A stretch of 64,000 nt of DNA from Nemertoderma westbladi (GCA_032718475.1 JAUCBJ010000256.1:1-64000); one strand, 5' to 3'. Positions 46,187 through 58,567 are shown, counted from the stretch's first letter. Translations and numbers: made by a program. The notes: generated by a model from the sequence alone, not told the origin.

Positions 46187-49100
46187 GTACAGGTACACCC
46201 GGTAAGGTAACCCACACAGGTACACCCGGTAAGGTAACCCACAAAGGTACACACGGTAAGGTAACCCACACAGGTACACCCGATAAGGTAACCCACACAG
46301 GTACACCCGGTAAGGTAACCCACACAGGTACACCCGGTAAGGTAACCCACACAGGTACACCCGGTAAGGTAACCCACACAGGTACACCCGATAAGGTAAC
46401 TCACACAGATACACCCGGTAAAGGTAACCCACACAGGTACACCCGGTAAAGGTAACACACACAGGTACACCCGGTAAATTAACCCACATAGGTACACCCG
46501 ATAAGGTAACCCACACAGGTACACCCGGTAAGGTAACCCACACAGGTACACCCGATAAGGTAACCCACACAGATACACCCGGTAAAGGTAACCCACACAG
46601 GTACACCCGCTAAGGTAACCCACACAGGTACACCCGGTAAAGGCAACCCACACAGTACACCCGGTAAAGTAACCCACACAGGTACACCCGGTAAGGTAAC
46701 CCACACAGGTAAACCCGGTAAGGTAACCCACACATGTACACCCGGTAAGGTAACCCACCCAGGTACACCCGGTAAGGTAACCCACACAGGTACACCCGGT
46801 AAAGGTAACCCACACAGGTACACCCGTTAAAGTAACCCACACAGGTACATCCGGTAAGGTAACCCACACAGGTACACCCGGTAAGGTAACCCACACAGGT
46901 ACACCCGATAAGGTAACCCACACAGGTACACCCGGTAAGGTAACCCACACAGGTACACCCGGTAAGGTAACCCACACAGGTACACCCGATAAGGTAACCC
47001 ACACAGATACACCCGGTAAAGGTAACCCACACAGGTACACCCGCTAAGGTAACCCACACAGGTACACCCGGTAAAGGCAACCCACACAGGTACACCCGGT
47101 AAAGTAACCCACACAGGTACACCCGGTAAAGGTAACCCACACAGGTACACCCGGTAAGGTAACCCACACAGGTACACCCGGTAAGGTAACCCACACAGGT
47201 ACACCCGGTAAGGTAACCCACACAGGTACACCCGGTAAGGTAACCCACACAGGTACACCCGGTAAGGTAACCCACACAGGTACACCCGATAAGGTAACTC
47301 ACACAGATACACCCGGTAAAGGTAACCCACACAGGTACACCCGGTAAGGTAACCCACACAGGTACACCCGATAAGGTAACCCACACAGGTACACCCGGTA
47401 AGGTAACCCACACAGGTACACCCGGTAAGGTAACCCACACAGGTACACCCGATAAGGTAACCCACACAGATACACCCGGTAAAGGTAACCCACACAGGTA
47501 CACCCGGTAAGGTAAGCCACACAGGTACACCCGGTAAGGTAACCCACACAGGTACACCCGATAAGGTAACCCACACAGGTACACCCGGTAAGGTAACCCA
47601 CACAGGTACACCCGGTAAGGTAACCCACACAGGTACACCCGGTAAGGTAACCCACACAGGTACACCCGATAAGGTAACTCACACAGATACACCCGGTAAG
47701 GTAACCCACACAGGTACACCCGGTAAGGTAACCCACACAGGTACACCCGGTAAGGTAACCCACACAGGTACACCCGATAAGGTAACTCACACAGATACAC
47801 CCGGTAAAGGTAACCCACACAGGTACACCCGGTAAAGGTAACACACACAGGTACACCCGGTAAATTAACCCACATAGGTACACCCGATAAGGTAACCCAC
47901 ACAGGTACACCCGGTAAGGTAACCCACACAGGTACACCCGATAAGGTAACCCACACAGATACACCCGGTAAAGGTAACCCACACAGGTACACCCGCTAAG
48001 GTAACCCACACAGGTACACCCGGTAAAGGCAACCCACACAGTACACCCGGTAAAGTAACCCACACAGGTACACCCGGTAAGGTAACCCACACAGGTAAAC
48101 CCGGTAAGGTAACCCACACATGTACACCCGGTAAGGTAACCCACCCAGGTACACCCGGTAAGGTAACCCACACAGGTACACCCGGTAAAGGTAACCCACA
48201 CAGGTACACCCGTTAAAGTAACCCACACAGGTACATCCGGTAAGGTAACCCACACAGGTACACCCGGTAAGGTAACCCACACAGGTACACCCGATAAGGT
48301 AACCCACACAGGTACACCCGGTAAGGTAACCCACACAGGTACACCCGGTAAGGTAACCCACACAGGTACACCCGATAAGGTAACCCACACAGATACACCC
48401 GGTAAAGGTAACCCACACAGGTACACCCGCTAAGGTAACCCACACAGGTACACCCGGTAAAGGCAACCCACACAGGTACACCCGGTAAAGTAACCCACAC
48501 AGGTACACCCGGTAAAGGTAACCCACACAGGTACACCCGGTAAGGTAACCCACACAGGTACACCCGGTAAGGTAACCCACACAGGTACACCCGGTAAGGT
48601 AACCCACACAGGTACACCCGGTAAGGTAACCCACACAGGTACACCCGGTAAGGTAACCCACACAGGTACACCCGATAAGGTAACTCACACAGATACACCC
48701 GGTAAAGGTAACCCACACAGGTACACCCGGTAAGGTAACCCACACAGGTACACCCGATAAGGTAACCCACACAGGTACACCCGGTAAGGTAACCCACACA
48801 GGTACACCCGGTAAGGTAACCCACACAGGTACACCCGATAAGGTAACCCACACAGATACACCCGGTAAAGGTAACCCACACAGGTACACCCGGTAAGGTA
48901 AGCCACAAAGGTACACACGGTAAGGTAACCCACACAGGTACACCCGATAAGGTAACCCACACAGGTACACCCGGTAAGGTAACCCACACAGGTACACCCG
49001 GTAAGGTAACCCACACAGGTACACCCGGTAAGGTAACCCACACAGGTACACCCGATAAGGTAACTCACACAGATACACCCGGTAAAGGTAACCCACACAG

Positions 49101-49328
49101 GTACACCCGGTAAAGGTAACACACACAGGTACACCCGGTAAATTAACCCACATAGGTACACCCGGTAAGGTAACCCACACAGGTACACCCGGTAAGGTGA
49201 CCCACACAGGTACACCCGATAAGGTAACCCACACAGATACACCCGGTAAAGGTAACCCACACAGGTACACCCGCTAAGGTAACCCACACAGGTACACCCG
49301 GTAAAGGCAACCCACACAGGTACACCCG
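46187..49328. repeat. 27-bp minisatellite, left block, about 116 units
   Basis: Tandem units of GGTACACCCGGTAAGGTAAC followed by CCACACA. Variants are GATAAGG, GTAAAGG (28 bp), ACTCACACAGAT and GGCAACC. Rare markers recur about 1386 bp apart (for example TAACCCACCC at 46751 and 48137), so a block of about 1.4 kb has been duplicated. All three minus-strand frames are open (CVGYLTGCT, VWVTLPGVP, LCGLPYRVY), producing long spurious reading frames. Confidence 0.96.
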
Positions 49329-50582
49329 TGTAAAAGCCTTTGCTGAATTGCCCCGTTATTTTTATTATCTTTTACATTAAAATACTCTGTAGTTGATTTA
49401 ATAAGTGTAAGAGACCGTATTATTGCTGTATCGGTGTTTTTAGAGGATCTAAGATCTATTTCCTCCGTATGTGTACTGTGAAAGGCATATTTTATGATTC
49501 TATGGCAATTCGTGACGCAAAGGGGTGATAGCTACTCTTGAACAGTAGTTACTATGACTACGGTTAACAGCTGACATTCATACGTGTTGATTTCCTTTGT
49601 TCTACGGCGTCTCTCAGTTCAGTCAGCCAATGAGAGCGTTTTTGTGGCTCCTTGTACAGAAAATTTCCGAGAAATGACGCAATGCCTATGTGCAGTGTTT
49701 ACATTCAGTCTTGAGCCAAAGAAAGAACGGCTTAGAAGTATTTTGTGCTGTACTGCTTTTTAGTCGTACACTAGTAGGTTTAATTATAAAGGGCATATAT
49801 CCTTTAACAAACTGACTACTGCAATTTAACATACCTGATGACTGCTGACTGATCATACATGCTGACTGCTGAAACATTGCAAACTCATAACAATCAGTGT
49901 TCAGTTGTTGTTTTATACTGCTATTTGCGGTCAGTTCTTCATAATATGGTTGATGAATTATTATATTTGGAATAACGATAAACAACCCCGAAACCCAATG
50001 TTCTTGATATACCGAAGGTAAGAGAGAAGGGTTACAGATAAACGATTGTGACTTATGTTAAAGTGGTTTGAAGTGAATCTAATGTTATTTGATAGACCCT
50101 ACATGAGTCAGCCTGTGTTCCTTTTATACGTGACTAAAATCAGTGAAGATTGGCAGATTAGTGTGCAGTATTGTGCAGCATTGTGTATGAGTGAGTCTGT
50201 TAAAGAAGCAATTCCTAAAGAATGCGCCATATATGTGGATTATAATTAAGCCATATCGTTGTGAATAGTTTAAGTCATAACTCTGTTTATGTAGATAAAG
50301 CGCCACGTCCTAAAGGAACTGTTAATATTACCGAAGGTGAATAATATTGTCAGAGATTATATAATACTGTCAGTCGAATAATACATTAGGCTTACATAGC
50401 AATAAAAATTAAACCGTCGAACCCAATCTCCCGGGAATATCCAGCGGGTGAATGGTCGCGCACGGATTGGTTTCGACTAGTGTAGTGAATCAAATACTTG
50501 TCATAGACTAAAAGCAGATTTATTATCTAGAAGACATTCTAATTTGGCGGGTTAAACTGCCAAAGGTCTGAAAGCGCGAACA
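49329..50582. mobile_element. Insertion in the 27-bp array, probably a solo LTR
   Basis: A 1254-bp single-copy block begins TGTAAAAGCC and ends GCGCGAACA (TGT ... ACA). It is flanked on both sides by the 5-bp direct repeat ACCCG (49324-49328 and 50583-50587). Removing it with one copy of ACCCG restores a perfect minisatellite unit (GGTACACCCGGTAAAGTAAC). TG...CA ends, a 5-bp target duplication and no coding content fit a solo LTR left by recombination of an LTR retrotransposon. The open frame at 49686-49985 (minus) is Gln/Ser-rich with no known domain. Confidence 0.78.
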
Positions 50583-52995
50583 ACCCGGTAAAGTAACCCA
50601 CACAGGTACACCCGGTAAGGTAACCCACACAGGTAAACCCGGTAAGGTAACCCACACATGTACACCCGGTAAGGTAACCCACACAGGTACACCCGGTAAG
50701 GTAACCCACACAGGTACACCCGGTAAAGGTAACCCACACAGGTACAGCCGTTAAAGTAACCCACACAGGTACATCCGGTAAGGTAACCCACACAGGTACA
50801 CCCGGTAAGGTAACCCACACAGGTACACCCGATAAGGTAACCCACACAGGTACTGGTACACCCGGTAAGGTAACCCACACAGGTACACCCGGTAAGGTAA
50901 CCCACACAGGTACACCCGGTAAAGGTAACCCACACAGGTACACCCGGTAAGGTAACCCACACAGGTACACCCGGTAAGGTAACCCACACAGGTACACCCG
51001 GTAAAGGTAACCCACACAGGTACACCCGGTAAGGTAACCCACACAGGTACACCCGGTAAGGTAACCCACACAGGTACACCCGGTAAGGTAACCCACACAG
51101 GTACACCCGATAAGGTAACCCACACAGGTACACCCGGTAAAGGTAACCCACACAGGTACACCCGGTAAGGTAACCCACACAGGTACACCCGGTAAGGTAA
51201 CCCACACGGGTACACCCGGTAAAGGTAACCCACACAGGTACACCCGGTAAGGTAACCCACACAGGTACACCCGGTAAGGTAACCCACACAGGTACACCCG
51301 GTAAAGGTAACCCACACAGGTACACCCGGTAAGGTAACCCACACAGGTACACCCGGTAAGGTAACCCACACAGGTACACCCGGTAAGGTAACCCACACAG
51401 GTACACGCGGTACGGTAACCCACACAGGTACACCCGGTAAGGTAACCCACACAGGTACACCCGATAAGGTAACCCACACAGGTACACCCGGTAAGGTAAC
51501 CCACACAGGTACACCCGGTAAGGTAACCCACACAGGTACACCCGGTAAAGGTAACCCACACAGGTACACCCGGTAAGGTAACCCACACAGGTACACCCGG
51601 TAAGGTAACCCACACAGGTACACCCGGTAAAGGTAACCCACACAGGTACACCCGATAAGGTAACCCACACAGGTACACCCGGTAAGGTAACCCACACAGG
51701 TACACCCGGTAAGGTAACCCACACAGGTACACCCGATAAGGTAACCCACACAGGTACATCCGGTAAAGGTAACCCACACAGGTACACCCGGTAAGGTAAC
51801 CCACACAGGTACACCCGGTAAGGTAACCCACACAGGTACACCCGGTAAGGTAACCCACACAGGTACACCCGGTAAGGTAACCCACACAGGTACACCCGGT
51901 AAGGTAACCCACACAGGTACACCCGGTAAAGGTAACCCACACAGGTACACCCGGTAAGGTAACCCACACAGGTACACCCGGTAAGGTAACCCACACAGGT
52001 ACACCCGGTAAGGTAACCCACACAGGTACACCCGGTAAGGTAACCCACACAGGTACACCCGGTAACGTAACCCACACTGGTACACCCGGTAAGGTAACCC
52101 ACACAGGTACACCCGGTAAGGTAACCCACACAGGTACACCCGGTAAAGGTAGCCCACAGGTACACCCGGTAAAGGTAACCCACACAGGTACACCCGATAA
52201 GGTAACCCACACAGGTACACCCGATAAGGTAACCCACACAGGTACACCCGGTAAAGTAACCCACACAGGTACACCCGCTAAAGGTAACCCACACAGGTAC
52301 ACCCGGTAAGGTAATCCACACAGGTACACCCGATAAGGTAACCCACACAGGTACACCCGGTAAAGGTAACCCACACAGGTACATCCGGTAAGGTAACCCA
52401 CACAGATACACCCGGTAAGGTAACCCACACAGGTACACCCGGTAACCCACACAGGTACACCCGATAAGGTAACCCACACAGGTACACCCGGTAAGGTAAC
52501 CCACACAGGTACACCCGGTAAGGTAACCCACACAGGTACACCCGGTAAGGTAACCCACACAGGTACACCCGGTAAGGTAACCCACACAGGTACACCCGGT
52601 AAAGTAACCCACACAGGTACACCTGGTAAGGTAACCCACACAGATACACCCGGTAAGGTAACCCACACAGGTACACCCGGTAACCCACACAGGTACACCC
52701 GGTAAGGTAACCCACACAGGTACACCCGGTAAGGTAACCCACACAGGTACACCCGATAAGGTAACCCACACAGGTACACCTGGTAAGGTAACCCACACAG
52801 GTACACCCGGTAACCCACACAGGTACACCCGGTAACCCACACAGGTACACCCGGTAACCCACACAGGTACACCCGGTAACCCACACAGGTACACCCGGTA
52901 AGGTAACCCACACAGGTACACCGGGTAAAGTAACCCACACAGGTACACCCGGTAAGGTAACCCACACAGATACACCCGGTAAAGGTAACCCAACA
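50583..52995. repeat. 27-bp minisatellite, right block, about 89 units
   Basis: The same unit as the left block, continuing after the insertion. It differs in having many 17-bp short units near its right end (GGTACACCCGGTAACC repeats at 52797-52880, lacking the GTAAG half) and one 32-bp unit with an extra CTGGT near 50852. It ends at the junction with unique sequence about 52995. Long minus-strand open frames here are again repeat artefacts. Confidence 0.95.
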
Positions 52996-53334
52996 CGAGA
53001 CCGACTGGGGACCTCCGGACAAATGTTTAGCTCCTCCTGCTAAACAAGTCTAATCAAAATAATCACAAACTATTTTTATCAGATAAAATAAAAACCTCAT
53101 AGCAAATCGATTATTTAACTAATGTGAAAACATTCAAAAATAGTTTAAAATTGAATATAATAGCCGATTAAAGTAAAGGAACGTCAGTATTCGGTAAATT
53201 GCAGAAGTCAGTAATCCTAATCAAAACAGTAAACTATAGTAAATAAAGCAAATAGTTTAATAAGCGATCATTATGTGGTTTCGTACAGTTTTTATTACCA
53301 ATTACCCCGGACGCGGCTTGCGGCTTATCAAAAA

Positions 53335-53516
53335 AAATTGCGCCGCCACAACTCCCTATCACCCATGACATTTGCTAGATCATCCGCATCTTCAAGGCCA
53401 GTGTCATTTAAAAGGCGTCTCATGAAAGTCATCGAATGTCCACCATGCTTATTCACTCCGTGAGGCTGAATAAGCATACGATCGTGTATGGTTAAAGCAA
53501 TGTCCTGCTCCCGCAA
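53335..53516 (-). pseudogene. RTE-like LINE C-terminal fragment (tentative)
   Basis: The minus-strand reading HSMTFMRRLLNDTGLEDADD then GDRELWRRNFF resembles the end of RTE-like ORFs, where a DTGL segment is followed by a DR-x-x-W motif; compare ERDTELGRNE and ENREAWKDLI in the element at 27800-30900. No other part of the element is nearby, so it is a 5'-truncated relic. Similarity is short; this could be coincidence. Confidence 0.5.
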
Positions 53517-53529
53517 TGCGGCGGCTAGT

Positions 53530-54120
53530 AATTTAATGTTTAATATTTAATTTCGTAAGAAATTTAGCCTTTTAAAGAGAATACAGTGCGAAGCGTTTAA
53601 AAATTTAAAAGATAAAATTTTTTTAATATTTTTTTGATGTAATATCAAAGAAGTATCCAAAAATACAGTAATTTAAAATTTATTCAGTATTATATTATAT
53701 ATATATATATTATATATTATATTCAGTATATAGAGTATTATACCTTATCATGTGATTGTTTTGGTCTGTGAAATTAGAATTTCAGTTATTTCTCTTCACG
53801 GTAAATTCTTTATCATAGAGTGTTACACATATCGTTTCAATTGTATACAGTACATACACTTAACTAATTATTTACGCGATACCGTTTTTCACCATTTTTG
53901 TAGTGGGAAGAGCTTTTACACCGCCGTGTATATAAAGTATAAGGGTAATAGGAATACAACAAAATAACAATATTATTAATAATATTATGATTTTATAGGG
54001 CACCTTCTTCAAGTTACTTTATCAAAAAGCAATACAGAATTAAAAATAAAACGACGAAAGTGAAACATTAAGAAGGCCGCGCCCAGGTCACCTGGGTAAT
54101 CATAATGGAGTGCGGAAGAT
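53530..54120. other. A+T-rich non-coding sequence
   Basis: Includes a TATATAT microsatellite at 53690-53720. The frame at 53752-53967 has no recognisable domain. Nothing else seen. Confidence 0.45.
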
Positions 54121-54364
54121 GGTTTTTTTCAGGTGAATCAGCTTACAGGCCTCTTTATCAATGAATTTTTAGTGTAAACACGTAAAACCAACGAACCCAC
54201 AATAACAGATCAGTACCGGTAAGGCCTGACATATGATTTTTATAGTATATTAACATTTTTGTTATTTTACGTGTTTAACCTAATACCTATCATCCATTGA
54301 TAAAGGCATGTAAACTGAATTATTTCGTAATAACCTTCCTTAACTTTGTTTCACCTGAAAAAAT
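54121..54364. repeat. MITE-like inverted repeat element
   Basis: TTTTTTCAGGTGAA at 54123-54136 is repeated inverted at 54350-54363. Inner blocks also pair: TTTATCAATGA with TCATCCATTGATAAA, and AAACACGTAAAA with TTTTACGTGTTT. About 245 bp, non-coding. Confidence 0.7.
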
Positions 54365-54478
54365 CTCATCCCCCCCACCCCGTTATAAAAGTTAAACAAT
54401 TAAATATCTGTTATATTAAACAGAACCAGTTTCATTACTACAAGTTCAGGGGGGTCTCTCTCTCCAGGTATTTAACTG

Positions 54479-54710
54479 TCAGTTAATTGGTTCGCTATTA
54501 ATGACGTCAGTAGTAAGTTTAAAATAAGCACTGTAAGCATGCCGTCTAAGTGTTGTCCTCGGAATGTTGTAGGCTATAGCAGCTCGTCTCTCTGGCATAC
54601 GTTTCATAAGAACAACACTAACAGCTTCCTCTAAGGCCTCTTTGGAATATAAAGAATTCCGACGTCTCGTCTTTATAAACCCAACATTATCAACAACATC
54701 AGCAGCATTC
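54479..54710 (-). CDS. Putative 3'-terminal exon C encoding a pipsqueak-type HTH
   Basis: A minus-strand exon of 232 bp that lacks an initiator and so is easily missed. The acceptor is CGTTGTATTTGTTAG before 54710; one base (G), then AAT GCT starts NAADVVDNVGFIKTRRR. The HTH is LYSKEALEEAVSVVLMKRM then RAAIAYNIPRTTLRRH. The tail YFKLTTDVINSEPIN ends at TGA (54481-54479). The YSKEALEEA block is shared with exon B, so the two are paralogous. The basic KTRRR before the HTH could help DNA binding or nuclear import. It is the most upstream of the three on the transcribed strand. Inferred to be an alternative last exon. Confidence 0.66.
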
Positions 54711-57299
54711 CTAACAAATACAACGTTTACTGGAGGTTTCAGACAGTTGTTGTTTATTGTTAAACTACTGTCCCATTAGTATAAGTTACACTGTGAGGTA
54801 TAACGAACTAACAACACAAGTAGTAGGACAACCACATGCTACTCTAGTTGATTCAAAAATAATTAGAAAATTTATAAAAAAAACGGCATTTGGAATGCTG
54901 TGTAAACATACTGTAGAAGGAGCTCGTGCAATTTGTTATACAGTATATATTTAATTAACAAATTATATTTTATTATTAAACTTTTAAAGATCGCCTTGAA
55001 TTAATACAGCTAATTAATCCCATTTGTAGTTTAACATATTTGTACCTGTTTGTAGTTTAGCAACACGTCTGTAGCCAGACAAGTCAAAACCCACCAATTA
55101 ATATTTAGTATAGAGACCATAACTGTAGTACAATTAGTAGAGGCAGTAAAGGATTATATATAAATATATTTTTACTTTAAATGTACAGTAATAAAAAATA
55201 AATTATTCCTACAATAAAAATAATAGTCTTATTCCCTTTGCCCTATTAATTAACAAAAATATTTTCATATAACATTCATTGAGTTAAATTATCATAATTT
55301 AGACCTAAACAAACTTAAGTAGTTCAAAGGATTACCGGTACTCCAATACACAACTGTTACCACGCAACCATGGAATCGGGACACCTACCTCGGTACCTAT
55401 GGAGTGAGTGGTCATCGATTTTGTACTGTATAGGGTGCACCGCGGTGCAGTGAAACTGAACAGAATCGTATCAGAACGGGAAGAAGTTCTCGACAAAAAC
55501 AGCGGGTAGGTGCGTTGAGTCGGCGTATAAGCCGGTAACACAGCTACCGGAATTCTCCCTACCTACAGGTAACTCTCAGACTATGTTGGGTTTCTGGTTG
55601 TTTACATTCCACAGCACTCGTGTACCTGGACTTCACAAAGTTCCTGACCTTTCACGGCTAAATGGCGTATTGACTAAATACTATCCGTTAAAGTGGCTGA
55701 ATAAGAGATATATAGTAAATCATATTATATTTCACACTTTATATCCCATCGCGATATAAATATCACACTTTATATAACGCAGGGATATAAAGAACAATCT
55801 TATACCAGGCTTTTCCGTTATAATTCTAGAATTAAAGCAAATTTTAGGGATAAATTAGTTACACATAAAAAATATTCTGAAGCATTGGCACTGAATTATA
55901 TCAATTGGCACTGAAATATAATCATTGGCACTAATTTTTGGTACTAAAAAATGTTAATTGGTACAGAAATTGTATTATACGACATGTTGCTATAAATAAT
56001 TACTATCGAACCACAAAAATCGTCAAGTTCCATCAGTATTATTATCAAAATAGAATCAAACCTACTAATGAAATAATTAAACAATGAAGCTCAACATATG
56101 GGATATATTCTAGAGTATATTTATGTTAGATGGGGTCGAACTCGTTCGTTCACTACAGTTTCTATGCAGTCTATATGCCTGGGAGGCCAACACCGTTGGT
56201 ACTGAAATCGAAACATTTATTTTTGTGTCACTAAAACATGACCGTTATCTTTTGAACGGCATAAAAATCATTGGCTGTTAAATAAAATCCGTAATTTTTA
56301 ACTATCGTTTCCATATTACTTATACTAAAACGGCACTTAAATGTTAAAAAGGAATCACCACTTTTGCAATTCCTAAATTAAATTTACTCAAGAAATTTAC
56401 AATTTTGATAAATTTTTCGTAATACCTCTGTTTATTGTCCGTGTTAGTTGAAAACTGGCACCAACTTTATTAACGCCTCCTGGATGTTCACTTTTTTAGC
56501 TGTTTAGTACGTTGCGGGGTAAAAAACACACATAAATTGGTAACCGGGTGCACTAATAATATGTAACTGAGTACTCAAATTAGTGATAATAGAAAAAATA
56601 TTAGGGAATTTATATAGTCAGGGGGTCACATTGTACAAAAACAGTGAAAGTAGAGCCCCCCCCCCCCCCCCCTCCCCTCCCACCATCCAAACATTATTGG
56701 AAAATATTGTTTCAGAGTGTTTTTCGTAAATAACAAGGACAATTAATAAAATTATCGGTTACAATATTTATCTGGAATAAACTGGCTGTCCGTCAAACAT
56801 GCGTGGGGTAAATGCACCTCACACAGTCCATGAACCGTTAAAATACTATTCCATATGTTCTTAAAGAATTTATTAAATTTTTATAATTATTAATTATTAA
56901 ATTTTTAAAATTATTAATTATTAAATTTTTATAATTATTAATTATTAAATTAATATAATTATATATTGTATCAATTAAAATATATTAAATACGTTAATAC
57001 AGACAAATATTTATAACATAATAAATAATCAATTACACCATATCCTTGAATATAGTGTCGTGATTCAGTCACACTTCCGATATTCCTCAACCTTATAGCG
57101 AATACTTAGTACAGTAGCGCTTTACAGTGTCCTGATCTTTGCGAAGACAAATACCGTACGAAAATAACAAAACAAACATATTGCATCGTAAGAGTTGCTA
57201 CCACGCCTGTCCAGTCCATGACAGTTATTATTATTATTAAGTTGGGCTTTTAGCTAAGAAATGAATGATTTCAGCTTTGTCACTACACCTTTTCAACAT

Positions 57300-57930
57300 G
57301 TATTTCAGAAAACATCACATTGATTTCATAAAATACATTTGAATTATATATTCTTTCATTTGGATTTCAATAATTGCATTTTGATTTCAGAATATTGTAA
57401 TTGGGGTTCATAAATTCCATTTAAATTTCAGAAAGTTATAATTGAATTTAACTTTTGCTATTTTCATTTCAGAATGTTTCAATTTGATTTTAGTAAACTC
57501 ATTTCGATTTCAAAATGTACCATTTGAATTTCAAGATTAAGATTTGAATTTCAGAAGGAACCAATTGGTTTTCAAAAATTCCAATTGCAATCCAGAAATT
57601 CCTAAATGTATTCAGGAAGATATATTTATAATATCAGAAAATTTAATTTGCACTTTAGAAAATTATAATTTAATTTCAGAAAATATTATATTTGAGTACT
57701 TGAGTTTCAGAAACAGTCTAATTGAGTTTCCGAATTTCCATTTCTGTTTCAGAATTTCCAACTCGATTTCAAAATTTTCATTTCTATTTCAAAATTTCCA
57801 ACTCGATTTCAAAATTTCCATTTCTACTGTATTTCCAAATTTACACTTCTATTTCAGAATTTCCAATTTGATTTCAGAATTTCCAATTTGATTTCAGAAT
57901 TTCCAATTCGATTTCCAAATGTTCACTTCT
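57300..57930. repeat. Degenerate 20-bp tandem repeat
   Basis: The unit ATTTCAGAATTTCCAATTTG is clearest at 57855-57915, where consecutive copies are nearly identical. Leftward the copies drift into TTGAATTTCAGAA-type sequence. The frame at 57544-57891 is open only because of the repeat. Confidence 0.8.
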
Positions 57931-57942
57931 ATTTTATATGAT

Positions 57943-57964
57943 GGGGTGGGGTCGGAGGGTCGGG
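57943..57964 (+). other. Potential G-quadruplex
   Basis: GGGGTGGGGTCGGAGGGTC followed by GGG has four G-runs of three or more with short loops, in otherwise A+T-rich DNA. Confidence 0.5.
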
Positions 57965-58567
57965 TCGTCGGATTTTGCTATTTTATAAGCGCTGACCGGC
58001 CAAACCGCAAAGTTTTAGATAGGTGGTGTGGTGTGATTTATAGTATTGGGACGGACAACTGGCGGACGAACTGACAGACAAACAGCCTAGATGCCGTCAA
58101 TAAAAAAAAATAGACATAGAAAGTTAAATCACCGACCAAGAAAAACCCCTTACAGAAAAACTAAGTTATGTGGTGGTAATCCTTATTGACGGATATTATT
58201 TGAAAACTCAACAGTTGTAAATATTGGTTCTGTCTACTGAGTGCTGATTTATTGACGGCCCTAAACTGACATTCTTACATATTGACAGACAATTTGAGCG
58301 GGAAGGTTTAAAAGTCCTTATTTGTTTTACCCGTTTTAATCCGATTTCAATTTCGGACTTCGCGCAGCACGTGACATAAACTTATGTTAAGTGTCTACGC
58401 GAAATAATTTCAAGCAAATCATACATAGACGTCCCATAATCAATTATGAAAGCCAAACCCGTCTACGGCACGGCCTGTCTACTATGAATGAATATATTCA
58501 TTTATTGGTTTATCGCCAAATTGAAATGTCTACTATGAATGAATATATACTGGTATTAGGCCTAGGC

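Noticed and set aside
49686-49985. Minus-strand 99-codon Gln/Ser-rich frame with a good donor (CAGGTATGT) near 49834, considered as another exon of the psq locus
   Set aside because: It lies wholly inside the insertion with target-site duplication, so it is more likely part of the LTR. No convincing acceptor was found.
46071-53022. Long minus-strand frames (up to 827 codons) of VWVTLPGVP / CVGYLTGCT repeats
   Set aside because: The 27-bp unit is open in all three minus frames. Units of 28 bp merely switch between them, so the product is a repeat artefact.
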